NCBI GenBank assembly: GCA_017856435.1
Contig: JAFMFB010000001.1
Span: forward strand, 1 to 64,000
Direction: 5' to 3'
Length of the DNA stretch: 64,000 nt
Source: Burkholderiaceae bacterium
GTDB lineage: Bacteria; Pseudomonadota; Gammaproteobacteria; Burkholderiales; Burkholderiaceae_C
The notes below the pieces were generated by a model. That model was given only the letters and a program-made list of their open reading frames with translations. It was not told the DNA's origin and did not search any database. The first letter of the stretch is position 1, and each line of letters starts with the position of its first letter. This document shows, piece by piece, positions 12,032 through 21,044 of this stretch. Position numbers and translations under genes: made by a program.

Positions 12032-14428
12032 TCAATCGTACTGGCTGAAACGGCTTGGAGTCGAGCTGATTTGCTCGCGCAGGTACTGGTAACGCGGAAT
12101 ATTGTTTTTCAGGGCGGACAGCGGGTCTATGCCAAGGCGGGAAAAGCCCACCAACTCGAGCTGGAACATGATGCTTTGATTGCTCGTGACCAACCCGGTC
12201 TGCAGGCGCTGCATCACCACCCGACCCAGCCAGCAGCCCGCATCGTACTCGAAGCCAACGATTGAATCGATCAGCTGACTGGTCTGCAAGCTGTAGTTGA
12301 GCCGCCCGACCCCATACCACCGGCCGGCCCCTTGTCCCCGCCCCGGCCCGAGGTCCCGCCCCTTGTCGCCCCACAGGTCATTGATCGGCCATTGCCAACC
12401 CACATCGACCAGCTCGCTGAGGTTCTGAAAGCGGTACGCCATGTTCAACACACGGTAATTTCCCGGCTGGTAACGCGCATTGACGGTGGAGCGCACCGAT
12501 CGCTGCTCATTCAGGTTGTATTGCAGCAAGGATTCGAACGCCCAGCGCTGATCCCAGTTGAAGCCCGCCCCCAGCAAAAGGTCGCTCAGCCCGCTCTGTG
12601 CCGGTAAGCCACCCGGAAGCGTGACCTTCTGGTCAGCAAATCGGTAACGCTGGGCAATGGCAAAGCGGGCGCTCTCAGCGCCCGAGTTGGGGTTTAGTAA
12701 TCGGGTGGTGACCCCCGCGGTCAGAAGATTGTTGTCCGCAATTCGATCGTTACCGACAAAGGAGTTGTCGCTGAAGATGCTGGCAAAGTTGAAATCATTG
12801 GCGCCCGCGTCATAGTTGGGTAGATAGTTCTGCTCAACGTATGGGGTGTTCACATAGTAGAGCCGCGGCTCCAGGGTCTGGGTGAAGTTGCGCCCGAACA
12901 GCCCCGCATTGCGTTCAAACACCAGGCCGCCATCCAGACTGAATGTGGGCACGCTACGGGTGGCCGAGGTCTGGCTATCAGCAGCCGACGGATCCAGTGG
13001 CGCATCAAAACTGTAGGTCCGGCTGTGCAGCTTGAGGGTTGGGGTGATATAGCCTGCGGCCGCCAGCCAAGGTCGGCTGATCTGGGCCAGCATGAAGCTG
13101 CGCTGGGCGTTGGGCTGACCCGTGCGCAAGCGGTCTGACTGGAACTGGGTGTAGTCGCCCACAACGTCGACATCAAAGTTACCCGCTTCGGGTTGCTTGT
13201 AGCGCACCATCCACTGGGGCAGGCGGTCATAAGGGGGGACGATCGGGGCGGTGGGATCCTGCAGGGTCTGCCACCTTTGAGCCGTGAGCGTGGAAGAAAA
13301 TTGCCCTCGCCCCCACGACAGCGCCGCCGTGCTGGGCAACAAGCGCTGTATCAGCGATGGCGAGCCGCGCGGAAAGTCTCGCCAATAATCATCGTCGCTG
13401 ACCTGATTGAGGTTCAGATTCAAGCCAAGGTTGCCCACGCCCGACACCCCAGTCGTGATCATTCCCTGGTGCAAGAAGGATGTTCCCCATCGATCCCTTT
13501 CGCGCAGTGGGTCCTGGGGCAGGTAGTCGGCGCGTAACCGCCCGTTGTAGCCCTGCTCCAGATAGCGAAACTCCCCGCCCAGGTTAACCCCGCGCTTGCT
13601 CATCAGGGTAGGGTAGAGCGTCAGGTCGCGGTTGGGGGCGATGTTCAGGTAATAAGGCACCGTGACTTCCGTGCCGCTGACCGTGTCAGCAGCAAACGTG
13701 GGCGATAAAAATCCGGAACGGCGCTTGTCGGACAGTGCAAAGCTCATGGCCGGCAAGGCCATGATCGTCGCGCCCTTGAAGTCAAGCTTCACATTTTTGG
13801 CCACGGCAACTTCTTCATCACTGTCAACATCGAGTGAGGCGGCGCGCAATAGCCAGTCCGGCAACCAGCTCGGGCCCGGCTCACGACGGCAGGTGGTGTA
13901 GGTGGCGTCATGGATCAGCGCCCGTTTTTCATCCAGAAAGTCAACTCGGCTGGCCTGGCCATGGGCCTGATTGGCCAAAAACTGGTACTTGGGTTGGAGA
14001 AAGAACCCCTGGTTGGCGTCAACCTTGAGCTCAAGCCGAGGCCCTTGGTACAAATTGCCGGAACGGTTCAGGTGCACACTGCCTATAGCCTTGGCCAGGT
14101 CATCCGGCTGAAAATACTCCACCCGGTCCGCGCGGATCACGCTGTCTGCGCGCCGAATCTGCGCATTGCCCTGCAGCACCATGTCCAGGTCCGGACGGCC
14201 GCTCATTTCTTCCCCCCACATGTAGGTGGGCATGGCCGGGCGGGCCGAGGGGGATATGCTTTCAATCAGCTTGGGGCTGCTGCGCAGATCAAGGCCGTTG
14301 ATCTGATCGCTGGATTGCGCTGACACCTGAGCCACCAGTCCCAACTGGCAAACCAGCAAAACAAAGCAAAACAAAGGGCGGGAAATCAATCGCGGCAACT
14401 CGGGTGGTTTGTAGAATCGATTATCCAT
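12032..14428 (-). CDS. lptD: LPS-assembly outer membrane protein LptD
   Basis: Beta-barrel that, with lipoprotein LptE, inserts LPS into the outer leaflet. About 798 residues. It has a signal peptide (RPLFCFVLLVCQLGLVAQVSAQ), an N-terminal OstA/LptA-like jellyroll (about 80-200: LQGNAQIRRADSVIRADRVEY), then a long barrel domain of alternating aromatic strands. Cysteines occur in the jellyroll-barrel linker (TTCRREPGP) and near the C-terminus (DAGCWLGR), the expected region for the LptD disulfides. The start is uncertain: ATG 14428 gives MDNRFYKPPEL, ATG 14455 adds nine residues. With 14428 the start codon overlaps the divergent amgK start by 2 bp. Confidence 0.95.
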   Translation of the reverse strand: MDNRFYKPPELPRLISRPLFCFVLLVCQLGLVAQVSAQSSDQINGLDLRSSPKLIESISPSARPAMPTYMWGEEMSGRPDLDMVLQGNAQIRRADSVIRADRVEYFQPDDLAKAIGSVHLNRSGNLYQGPRLELKVDANQGFFLQPKYQFLANQAHGQASRVDFLDEKRALIHDATYTTCRREPGPSWLPDWLLRAASLDVDSDEEVAVAKNVKLDFKGATIMALPAMSFALSDKRRSGFLSPTFAADTVSGTEVTVPYYLNIAPNRDLTLYPTLMSKRGVNLGGEFRYLEQGYNGRLRADYLPQDPLRERDRWGTSFLHQGMITTGVSGVGNLGLNLNLNQVSDDDYWRDFPRGSPSLIQRLLPSTAALSWGRGQFSSTLTAQRWQTLQDPTAPIVPPYDRLPQWMVRYKQPEAGNFDVDVVGDYTQFQSDRLRTGQPNAQRSFMLAQISRPWLAAAGYITPTLKLHSRTYSFDAPLDPSAADSQTSATRSVPTFSLDGGLVFERNAGLFGRNFTQTLEPRLYYVNTPYVEQNYLPNYDAGANDFNFASIFSDNSFVGNDRIADNNLLTAGVTTRLLNPNSGAESARFAIAQRYRFADQKVTLPGGLPAQSGLSDLLLGAGFNWDQRWAFESLLQYNLNEQRSVRSTVNARYQPGNYRVLNMAYRFQNLSELVDVGWQWPINDLWGDKGRDLGPGRGQGAGRWYGVGRLNYSLQTSQLIDSIVGFEYDAGCWLGRVVMQRLQTGLVTSNQSIMFQLELVGFSRLGIDPLSALKNNIPRYQYLREQISSTPSRFSQYD

Positions 14429-15503
14429 GACACCAAGCCCACCCACTGCTGCCATTCTCTGGCAAGACCCCTCGCGCGAGCTGGCCTTTCATCGATGGCT
14501 TGACGCTCTTGTCAAACCGCATCATCTTCTGCCCGCGAGCTTGCGGGCTGCTTCTGCAGACGCAAGCTTTCGCCGCTATTTGCGCATCGACTCGGCTGAT
14601 GGCAGCCGAATCATCATGGACGCTCCGCCCGATAAGGAGAATTGCGCTCCCTTTGTCCAAGTTGCCCGGCTGATGCTTGACGCCGGTTTACTTGTGCCGC
14701 AGGTACTGCATTGGGAGCAAGCGCAGGGCTTCATGCTGCTGAGCGACCTCGGAGCTCAAACCATGATGCAGGCTTTTCCCGATCGTGAAAACTTCTCACC
14801 CAACCAGCCGCGCTACTTGCAAGCGGTAGATGCCCTGCTGACCTGGCAGAAGGCCTCGCGGCCCGAAGTGCTGCCGCCTTATGACAAAGCCCTGCTTCGA
14901 CGGGAGTTGGAACTGTTTCCTGAGTGGTACCTGGGGCACTTTCGCAACATCGCGGTAGAAGGCGAGATCCGCAAGACCCTTGACACGATGTTCGAGCTGA
15001 TTGTTACGCGCAACCTGGCCTGGCCTCAGGTTTATGTCCACCGTGATTTCATGCCGCGCAACCTGATGCTGGCCGCAGACCCTCATGAAAATCGCTTGGG
15101 CGTTCTTGATTTTCAGGATGCTGTCTATGGGCCCATTACCTACGACATCGCCAGCTTGATGCGGGACGCCTTCATCAGTTGGGACGAAGAGCATGTGCTG
15201 GATCTGACCATTCGCTATTGGAGCCAGGCACGCGCTGCGGGTCTGCCGGTGGGCGAGGACTTTGGTGAGTTCTACCGGGGTGTGGAATGGATGGGCTTGC
15301 AGCGCCACCTCAAGGTGGCGGGTATTTTTGCCCGCCTGACCCTGCGTGATGGCAAACCCCAGTACCTAGCCGATGCGCCACGCTTTATTGGCTATATCCG
15401 CGCCACCTGTTCACGTTACAACGAACTCAAACCCCTGTTGCGCCTGGTTGATCAGGTGGAGGGAATTACCGCGGCCAGTGGCTATGCCATTGGCCGGGTC
15501 TGA
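14427..15503 (+). CDS. amgK: Anomeric MurNAc/GlcNAc kinase AmgK (aminoglycoside phosphotransferase fold)
   Basis: Phosphorylates C1 of MurNAc (and GlcNAc) recovered from cell-wall turnover, giving the MurU substrate. 358 residues of APH-type kinase. The N-lobe contains ASADASFRRYLRID. The catalytic HRDFMPRN (His205, Asp207, Asn212) and metal-binding LDFQD (Asp228) are intact. LMRDAFISWDEEHVLDLTIRYW is typical of this family, annotated as phosphotransferase next to lptD in many proteobacteria. The stop is immediately followed by rsmE. No ribosome-binding site independent of lptD coding sequence is available at ATG 14427, so a slightly later start is possible. Confidence 0.87.
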   Translation: MTPSPPTAAILWQDPSRELAFHRWLDALVKPHHLLPASLRAASADASFRRYLRIDSADGSRIIMDAPPDKENCAPFVQVARLMLDAGLLVPQVLHWEQAQGFMLLSDLGAQTMMQAFPDRENFSPNQPRYLQAVDALLTWQKASRPEVLPPYDKALLRRELELFPEWYLGHFRNIAVEGEIRKTLDTMFELIVTRNLAWPQVYVHRDFMPRNLMLAADPHENRLGVLDFQDAVYGPITYDIASLMRDAFISWDEEHVLDLTIRYWSQARAAGLPVGEDFGEFYRGVEWMGLQRHLKVAGIFARLTLRDGKPQYLADAPRFIGYIRATCSRYNELKPLLRLVDQVEGITAASGYAIGRV

Positions 15504-16262
15504 ATGATGGCCAGCACCCCGCGTTTTTTCAGTGACCAGCCCCTTGTCAGCGGCCAGCACCTGGACTTGCCCGCCACAGCCGCGCGGCATGCGCAGGTGT
15601 TGCGGCTACAGCCGGGCAGCCCGGTCTGCCTCTTTGACGGGACGGGCGGCGAATATGAATCCACCATTGTTCGGATGGGGCGCAGCGATGTACAGGTGAT
15701 GGTCGGGCAATACATAGCTATCGAACGTGAACCCGGCCATCGCATTCATCTTGCCTTGGGCATGCCAGCCAACGAACGAATGGACTGGCTGGTGGAGAAG
15801 GCCTGCGAACTGGGCGTAGCCAGCATTCAACCCCTGCATACCGAGCGCAGTGTATTGCGCTTGAGCGGGGAACGCGCAGCCAAAAAACGCGCGCACTGGC
15901 AGGGGATTGCAGTCGCCGCCAGTGAGCAATGCGGCGGCAACCGGATTGCCGTCATCCACCCTGTGCAGAACCTGTCGGCGTGGCTGGCGAGGCCTGCTGG
16001 CGACCATCGCCTGTTGCTCTCACAGCAAAACCATGCCGTGCCTTTGAGGGACGTGATGAGCGTCAATGGCGTTACAGCGCTTGATGATATTTCCCGGTCC
16101 CAGTCCTTTTGCCTGTTATCGGGGCCCGAAGGCGGGTTGACTGAGGCGGAGCAGCAAACCGCGCTACTTGCTGGCTTTTCAGCCGTAAGCCTGGGCGCGC
16201 GAACTTTGCGGGCCGAGACCGCAGCTTTGGCGGCCCTGGCAACCCTTACACTGCTGACATGA
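15504..16262 (+). CDS. rsmE: 16S rRNA (uracil1498-N3)-methyltransferase RsmE
   Basis: SPOUT-class methyltransferase modifying U1498 of 16S rRNA. 252 residues. It has an N-terminal PUA-like RNA-binding region (PRFFSDQPL, HAQVLRLQPG) and a trefoil-knot domain with ACELGVASIQPLHTERSV, SEQCGGN, LSGPEGGLTEAE and SLGARTLRAETA, the last two forming the SAM site. Tandem ATGs at 15504 and 15507 directly follow the amgK stop, and the stop overlaps the next start (ATGA). This indicates a tightly packed amgK-rsmE-MFS operon. Confidence 0.96.
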   Translation: MMASTPRFFSDQPLVSGQHLDLPATAARHAQVLRLQPGSPVCLFDGTGGEYESTIVRMGRSDVQVMVGQYIAIEREPGHRIHLALGMPANERMDWLVEKACELGVASIQPLHTERSVLRLSGERAAKKRAHWQGIAVAASEQCGGNRIAVIHPVQNLSAWLARPAGDHRLLLSQQNHAVPLRDVMSVNGVTALDDISRSQSFCLLSGPEGGLTEAEQQTALLAGFSAVSLGARTLRAETAALAALATLTLLT

Positions 16263-17428
16263 ATCGTCACCTAATATTGCTGGCCCTTTGCCAGGGTCTT
16301 TTCCTGACCAACAACATCATTTTCATAGCGATCAATGGCCTGGTTGGCTTGAGTCTGGCGCCCCTGGGATGGATGGCCACCCTGCCGGTGATGGGGTATG
16401 TGGTCGGCGGCGCATTGAGCACCGGGCTGGTTGCAAAAGCCCAGGGCCGCTATGGACGCCAGCGCTCATTTCAAATTGGTTTGCTGGTCGCCCTGGGTTC
16501 GGCCTTGCTTTGTGCGCTGGCGGCTTGGATTCAAAATTTCTGGATGCTGGTACTGGCCACCCTGGTGGCGGGCTATTACAGCGCCAATGGCCAGCTTTAC
16601 CGTTTTGCTGCGGCCGAATTGAGTGCCCCCTCATTCAGGGAAAAGGCGGTCTCTTTGGTGTTGGCCGGCGGCCTGATCGGCGCCATCATCGGCCCTAATC
16701 TGGCCGCCCAGACACGCAACCTCTTTGCCCAGCCTTATCTGGGGGCCTATCTGGCGCTGGCCGTTGTTGCGCTGATAGGTATCGGCGTGATGTCTTTTGT
16801 GCGTTTTCCTGCTGTAACCACCACCAGCAAGCATGTCGAAGGAGGGCGCTCCACCCTGGCGTTGATGCGTCAGCCGGTTTTTTTGGTGGCCACGGTGGGC
16901 GCCGCCTTGGGCTACGGTGTCATGAACCTCCTAATGGCGGCCACCCCATTGGCCATGCAGGTCTGCAGCTTTTCTTTTGACAAAATCGCCCTGGTACTGG
17001 AATGGCATGTGATTGGCATGTTTGCCCCTGGCTTTTTCACGGGCCATCTAATCAAACGCTATGGCACCCTGACCATCATGAGCGTTGGTGTGGTTCTTCT
17101 TTTTCTGTGCATTGCCATTGCCCTGTCTGGCATTGACCTGCATGAATTCCTGCTGTCGATGTTTCTGCTGGGTGTGGGGTGGAACTTCCTGTTCACCGGT
17201 AGCACAACGCTGGCCATGCAAGCCTACCGACCTGAAGAAAAGGACCGGGCTCAGGCGACGATCAATTTCTGGGTGTTCAGCGTGATGGCCATGACCTCTT
17301 TCGCATCCGGTGCACTGGTCACCACCCAGGGCTGGCACTGGCTCAATTTAGGCTCCCTCTTCCCAGTCATTCTGACCGGCCTGGCGCTGATCTGGCTGGC
17401 CATGTTGCGCCGGGTTAGGGTGGCCTAA
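16259..17428 (+). CDS. Major facilitator superfamily transporter
   Basis: 389-residue inner-membrane protein with about 12 hydrophobic segments, compatible with a full MFS carrier. The cytoplasmic loop AKAQGRYGRQRSF after TM2 resembles the MFS motif A region. The start overlaps the rsmE stop (ATGA). The substrate is unknown: neighbours are a MurNAc kinase and an rRNA methylase, so a link to amino-sugar uptake is conceivable but unsupported. It converges with the M20 peptidase, whose stop is 12 bp away. Confidence 0.85.
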   Translation: MNRHLILLALCQGLFLTNNIIFIAINGLVGLSLAPLGWMATLPVMGYVVGGALSTGLVAKAQGRYGRQRSFQIGLLVALGSALLCALAAWIQNFWMLVLATLVAGYYSANGQLYRFAAAELSAPSFREKAVSLVLAGGLIGAIIGPNLAAQTRNLFAQPYLGAYLALAVVALIGIGVMSFVRFPAVTTTSKHVEGGRSTLALMRQPVFLVATVGAALGYGVMNLLMAATPLAMQVCSFSFDKIALVLEWHVIGMFAPGFFTGHLIKRYGTLTIMSVGVVLLFLCIAIALSGIDLHEFLLSMFLLGVGWNFLFTGSTTLAMQAYRPEEKDRAQATINFWVFSVMAMTSFASGALVTTQGWHWLNLGSLFPVILTGLALIWLAMLRRVRVA

Positions 17429-17440
17429 TCGGTCGATCTG

Positions 17441-18919
17441 TCAGGGCATTTGGGCAATCACCTGTGCCACGGCGGCTGTCAGGCGTTTGGCGTAGGGCAG
17501 GTGCAAAAACTCATTAGGGCCATGCGCATTGCTTCTTGGGCCCAATACGCCACAAACCATCATCTGTGCGTCGGGAAAACCTTTGGACAGCATATTCATC
17601 AGAGGAATGGTGCCCCCCTGGCCGATATAACCACAGTCGGCACCATAACAATCCCGTGAGGCTTGACGCACGGCCTTTTCAAACCAGGGCGCCATGTCTG
17701 GCGCATTCCAGCCGGTAGCGGCACTGGCCCCCTCAAAGGTGACCTTGGCCTGATAGGGCGCGTTATCCTCCAGCAAGGCCTTGAGTTGTCGGACCGCCTG
17801 CGCCGCGTCCACCAAGGGGGGCAGACGCAATGACAATTTGAATGCCGTATAGGGCCGCAGCACATTACCGGCTTGACCCAGTTCGGGCAGGCCCTCTGCG
17901 CCGGTCACGCTTAGCGTGGGCTGCCATGTTCGTGCCAGCAGGGCCTGCAACGGGTCCTGGGTTGTCGGCAAGGTTATCCGGGTGTCGCCGGCACAGTCGT
18001 AGTGGGTCCAGGGAAATCGTTTGAACAATTCCTCGCCCAAAATGGCCGCGGTGGCTTGCGCCTGTGCCAGGCGTTCTGGCGGAACCTCGCAATGAAAGCT
18101 GGCGGGTAAAAGTCGTCCGCTGGCGCTGTCTTCCAGCCGGTCCAGCACGTGTCGCATCACTCGAAAGCTTGAGGGCACCACGCCACTGGCGTCGCCCGAG
18201 TGCACCCCTTCATCAAGCACCTGGACCTTGAGCACCCCGCCAGCCATCCCGCGCAAGCTGGTGGTGACCCAGAGCTGGTCGTAATTGCCCGCCCCGGAGT
18301 CCAGGCAGACCACCAGACCCACATCGCCCAGACGCGGTCGTAGTGCATCTACATAAGGCAACAGGTCGTAGGAGCCGCTTTCCTCGCAGGTCTCGATCAG
18401 GCCCACCATGCGCGGGTGTGCAATCTTCTGTCGCTTGAGTTCAGCGATCGCGGCAATGCTGGCATAGACCGCATAACCATCATCGGCGCCACCCCGACCA
18501 TACAGGCGCCCTTCTTCCAGCACGGGCGACCAAGGGCCAAGGTCCTTGCGCCAGCCGGTAAATTCTGGTTGCTTGTCCAGGTGGCCATACAAGAGAACTG
18601 TCTGGCCAGAGGCAGGCGCTGGCGAATTCGCACCGGCACTAGCCGGCACTTCAAAAAACAGCACCGGGGTTCGCCCCTTAAGCTGAATGATTTCCAGCCG
18701 CAGGCCCGCCACCTTTTGCGACTCAACCCATTGGGCGGCCATCCGAACGACCCGATCGATATATCCATGCGAAGACCAGTCTGGGTCAAATATGGGCGAC
18801 TTGGCTGGAATGGCTATGTAGTCGCGCAACTGGCCAACGATTTGATGGTCCCATACACTTGCCACCTCTTTAAGGGCCTCTTCAACATTGAGTGTTTCAG
18901 CAGGAATCCGTGCGTTCAT
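17441..18919 (-). CDS. M20-family metallopeptidase (dipeptidase / ArgE-DapE class)
   Basis: 492-residue cytosolic zinc peptidase. The first metal motif is YGHLDKQPEF, the second GRGGADDGYAVYASI, then ETCEESGS with the catalytic/metal acidic pair, followed by CLDSGAG. An internal dimerisation insertion and a C-terminal QGGTIPLM and HGPNEFLHL close the second zinc site. This is the layout of M20 dipeptidases acting on di- or oligopeptides. No signal peptide is seen. ATG at 18919; about 50 bp separate it from metW upstream in the same direction, so it may be a distal member of the metXW unit. Exact substrate cannot be read. Confidence 0.88.
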   Translation of the reverse strand: MNARIPAETLNVEEALKEVASVWDHQIVGQLRDYIAIPAKSPIFDPDWSSHGYIDRVVRMAAQWVESQKVAGLRLEIIQLKGRTPVLFFEVPASAGANSPAPASGQTVLLYGHLDKQPEFTGWRKDLGPWSPVLEEGRLYGRGGADDGYAVYASIAAIAELKRQKIAHPRMVGLIETCEESGSYDLLPYVDALRPRLGDVGLVVCLDSGAGNYDQLWVTTSLRGMAGGVLKVQVLDEGVHSGDASGVVPSSFRVMRHVLDRLEDSASGRLLPASFHCEVPPERLAQAQATAAILGEELFKRFPWTHYDCAGDTRITLPTTQDPLQALLARTWQPTLSVTGAEGLPELGQAGNVLRPYTAFKLSLRLPPLVDAAQAVRQLKALLEDNAPYQAKVTFEGASAATGWNAPDMAPWFEKAVRQASRDCYGADCGYIGQGGTIPLMNMLSKGFPDAQMMVCGVLGPRSNAHGPNEFLHLPYAKRLTAAVAQVIAQMP

Positions 18920-18969
18920 GAAAACTCCTTGCGCCTATCAGGTCGTTGGGTTTGGCTTGTTTTTTTGTT

Positions 18970-19551
18970 TCAGCGTGAAAACTTGATGACGGAAGTGCTC
19001 GCCAGCAGGTTGGGGGCCGTTCGAACGATTCGGCCCTGGTGGATCCCGAAGCTGTCGAGTACTTGCAAGCCTATACGCTGGGCCAGAATCTGCAGGTCGG
19101 TATGTGTTCCAACCCGGATATTGGGGGTGTCATACCACTGGTAGGGCAGTCGTCGCGTCACCGGCATTCTGCCGAGCATGACACTCAAGCGATTGGGCCA
19201 ATGTGCAAAATTGGGAAAGGCAACAATGCCAACGCGACCTACCCGCGCAGTTTCGGTCAATACGGTGGCTGCATTGCGCAAATGCTGCAAGGTGTCGATC
19301 TGCAGCACCACATCAAAGCTTTGGTCTTCAAACATCGACAGGCCGGCATCGAGGTTGAGTTGGATGACATTGACGCCGCGCTGGGTGCAGGCCAGGATGT
19401 TCTCATCCGCTATTTCGATGCCATAGCCAGTACAGCCACGCTCGGTCTGCAAATAAGCCAGCAAGGCACCGTCGCCACAACCCAGGTCCAACACCCGTGA
19501 GCCTGGGGGGACCAGCTCACCGATCGCTTCAATCATGCTGCGCTCACTCAT
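18970..19551 (-). CDS. metW: Methionine biosynthesis protein MetW
   Basis: 193-residue class I SAM-dependent methyltransferase-like protein that accompanies MetX in many proteobacteria and supports homoserine acylation. The SAM-binding glycine motif is [15 protein letters not shown] (about residues 20-34), then [11 protein letters not shown] and the MetW-typical [11 protein letters not shown] and [12 protein letters not shown]. The start overlaps the metX stop (ATGA), so translation is coupled to metX. Confidence 0.95.
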   Translation of the reverse strand: MSERSMIEAIGELVPPGSRVLDLGCGDGALLAYLQTERGCTGYGIEIADENILACTQRGVNVIQLNLDAGLSMFEDQSFDVVLQIDTLQHLRNAATVLTETARVGRVGIVAFPNFAHWPNRLSVMLGRMPVTRRLPYQWYDTPNIRVGTHTDLQILAQRIGLQVLDSFGIHQGRIVRTAPNLLASTSVIKFSR

Positions 19552-20717
19552 GCCATCACCTCTTTAGCGATGCCGGCGAAATAAGACTGCACCAGATTGA
19601 GGTAGCGCGGATCGTCGAGCAAAAACGCGTCATGGCCGTGCGGCGCATCAATTTCTGCGTAGCTCACCTCACGACGGTTATCCAGCAGTGCCTTCACCAG
19701 CTCTCGGCTTCTCGCTGGTGAAAAGCGCCAATCGGTGGTGAAGCTGATCAGCAAGAACCTGGCTTGCGCCGCACTGAGCGCGAGACTCAGATTGCCGTCA
19801 TGGACTCGGGCCGGATCAAAGTAATCCAGGGCGCGGGTAATCAGCAAGTAGGTATTGGCATCAAAGTACTCGCTGAATTTATCCCCTTGATAGCGCAGAT
19901 AGCTTTCAATCTGAAACTCGATGTCCTGGGTGCTGTAGCGGTAGCCGCCAACGGGTTTTGCTGGCGTGTTGGGTTCACTTTGATCGATCACCCGCTCCCT
20001 CAATTGCCGACCGAATTTCTCGTTCATGACATCATCGCTGAGGTAAGTGATGTGTCCGATCATGCGCGCGATACGAAGGCCACGCCTGGGTATGACACCA
20101 TGCGCATAGAAGTTACCGCCATGAAAGTCCGGATCTGTCACGATCGCTCTGCGGGCCACCTCGTTGAAAGCGATGTTTTCAGCGGTCAGGTTGGGCGCGC
20201 TGGCCACGACCACGGCATGACGCACGCGCTGGGGATACTGCAAGGTCCAGCTTATTGCCTGCATGCCGCCCAAACTGCCGCCCATGACGGCGGCCAAGGT
20301 CTGGATATTCAGGGCATCGAGCAGCCTGGCTTGCGCCGCTACCCAGTCTTCCACGGTCACCACCGGAAAATCGGCGCCATACACCTTGCCGGTGTCAGGG
20401 TTGATATGCATCGGCCCGGTTGAACCAAAGCAGGAGCCCAGGTTGTTCACGCCGATGACAAAGTACTTGTCGGTATCCACGGGCTTGCCCGGGCCAATCA
20501 TGTTGTCCCACCAGCCTTCACTCTTGGCCTGTCCGGCATACACACCGGCCACATGGTGGGATGCGTTGAGCGCATGGCAGATCAGCACGGCGTTGCTGCG
20601 TTGCTCGTTCAGCGTCCCGTAGGTTTCATAGGTCAGGGAATAGCCACGAATGCTGGCCCCGCTCTGCAGGGGCAGTGCGTCCTCAAAATACAGGGTCTGT
20701 GGCTCAACGATCAACAT
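19548..20717 (-). CDS. metX: Homoserine O-acyltransferase MetX
   Basis: Alpha/beta-hydrolase-fold enzyme that activates homoserine for methionine synthesis, using acetyl-CoA or succinyl-CoA; beta- and gammaproteobacterial MetX proteins often prefer succinyl-CoA, which cannot be decided here. The nucleophile elbow is [10 protein letters not shown] (Ser about 147), with the acid in FTTDWRFSP and the histidine in [16 protein letters not shown] 20717 is preferred because AGGT lies 6 nt upstream; ATG 20723 directly abuts that motif and would add two residues. The start sits just beyond a terminator hairpin that follows a SAM-II-like leader, so expression is probably SAM-repressed. Confidence 0.95.
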   Translation of the reverse strand: MLIVEPQTLYFEDALPLQSGASIRGYSLTYETYGTLNEQRSNAVLICHALNASHHVAGVYAGQAKSEGWWDNMIGPGKPVDTDKYFVIGVNNLGSCFGSTGPMHINPDTGKVYGADFPVVTVEDWVAAQARLLDALNIQTLAAVMGGSLGGMQAISWTLQYPQRVRHAVVVASAPNLTAENIAFNEVARRAIVTDPDFHGGNFYAHGVIPRRGLRIARMIGHITYLSDDVMNEKFGRQLRERVIDQSEPNTPAKPVGGYRYSTQDIEFQIESYLRYQGDKFSEYFDANTYLLITRALDYFDPARVHDGNLSLALSAAQARFLLISFTTDWRFSPARSRELVKALLDNRREVSYAEIDAPHGHDAFLLDDPRYLNLVQSYFAGIAKEVMA

Positions 20718-20728
20718 GTCCATACCTG

Positions 20729-20767
20729 AAAAACAAAACCCGGCCTCGATCTCAGCTCGGCCGGGTT
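20729..20767 (-). terminator. Attenuator terminator in the metX leader
   Basis: Read on the minus strand, AACCCGGCC (20767-20759) pairs perfectly with GGCCGGGTT (20745-20737) around a 13-nt loop and is followed by a T-rich run (TTTTGTTTTT, 20738-20729). It ends about 12 nt before metX. No gene upstream on this strand needs terminating (amtB is divergent), so it is best read as a conditional terminator of the metX leader. Confidence 0.75.
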
Positions 20768-20785
20768 CCTATCAAGGTTTCACAT

Positions 20786-20850
20786 GCCTCTTTAGCTGAA
20801 TTTCGAAGCTCTCTGGCCCCGGCGTCCGCAATTTGGATCAAATCGACGCG
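20786..20850 (-). promoter_or_regulatory. SAM-II-like riboswitch aptamer upstream of metX
   Basis: On the minus strand, GCGTC (20849-20845) pairs with GACGC (20826-20822) to form a P1-like stem. The stem encloses GATTTGATCCAAATTGCG, very like the SAM-II loop consensus (GAUUU..CC..UUGC). After a linker comes AGCTAAAGAGG (20797-20787), matching the conserved SAM-II 3' element GCUAAARAGG that folds back as the pseudoknot strand. SAM-II elements are known upstream of metA/metX. The linker (about 25 nt) is longer than in the shortest examples. The class call rests on memory of the consensus, not on a covariance search. Confidence 0.68.
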
Positions 20851-20858
20851 TACATAGA

Positions 20859-20864
20859 GTATAG
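20859..20864 (-). promoter_or_regulatory. Candidate -10 element of the metX leader
   Basis: TATACT on the minus strand, placed so that transcription would begin just 5' of the SAM-II-like aptamer. No good -35 hexamer is seen 17 bp upstream (CAAAGC), so the assignment is tentative. Confidence 0.4.
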
Positions 20865-20971
20865 GCCCTTGTGACTTTTAGCTTTGGGATCGAACCCAGC
20901 TACCGATAAAGATCAAGCAATTCATTAAGGCCGGCGCCGCATGTCCTCGTTATGCGCAATACTGCCGCCCA

Positions 20972-20988
20972 TGCACAAACATGGCGCA
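20972..20988 (+). promoter_or_regulatory. NtrC-like enhancer site upstream of amtB
   Basis: TGCACAAACATGGCGCA matches the NtrC palindrome TGCACCAAAATGGTGCA at 14 of 17 positions. It is centred about 75 bp upstream of the start predicted from the sigma54-type promoter, a plausible activator position. Confidence 0.55.
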
Positions 20989-21028
20989 GATGGTCTGAAA
21001 CTTGCTTGATTTTGGTGCGTTGCCAAAT

Positions 21029-21044
21029 CGGCATTCTTTTTGCA
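21029..21044 (+). promoter_or_regulatory. Sigma54-type (-24/-12) promoter of amtB
   Basis: CGGCAT-TCTTT-TTGCA fits the RpoN consensus TGGCAC-N5-TTGCA, with GG at 21030-21031 and GC at 21042-21043 exactly 12 bp apart. Transcription would start near 21055, giving a short leader before the amtB ATG at 21077. Confidence 0.6.

Noticed and set aside
20880-20905. tRNA T-arm-like GGGTTCGATCCC on the minus strand near metX
   Set aside because: Only a TTCGAT-type loop with a 3-bp stem is present; no acceptor, D-arm or anticodon arm can be built around it.
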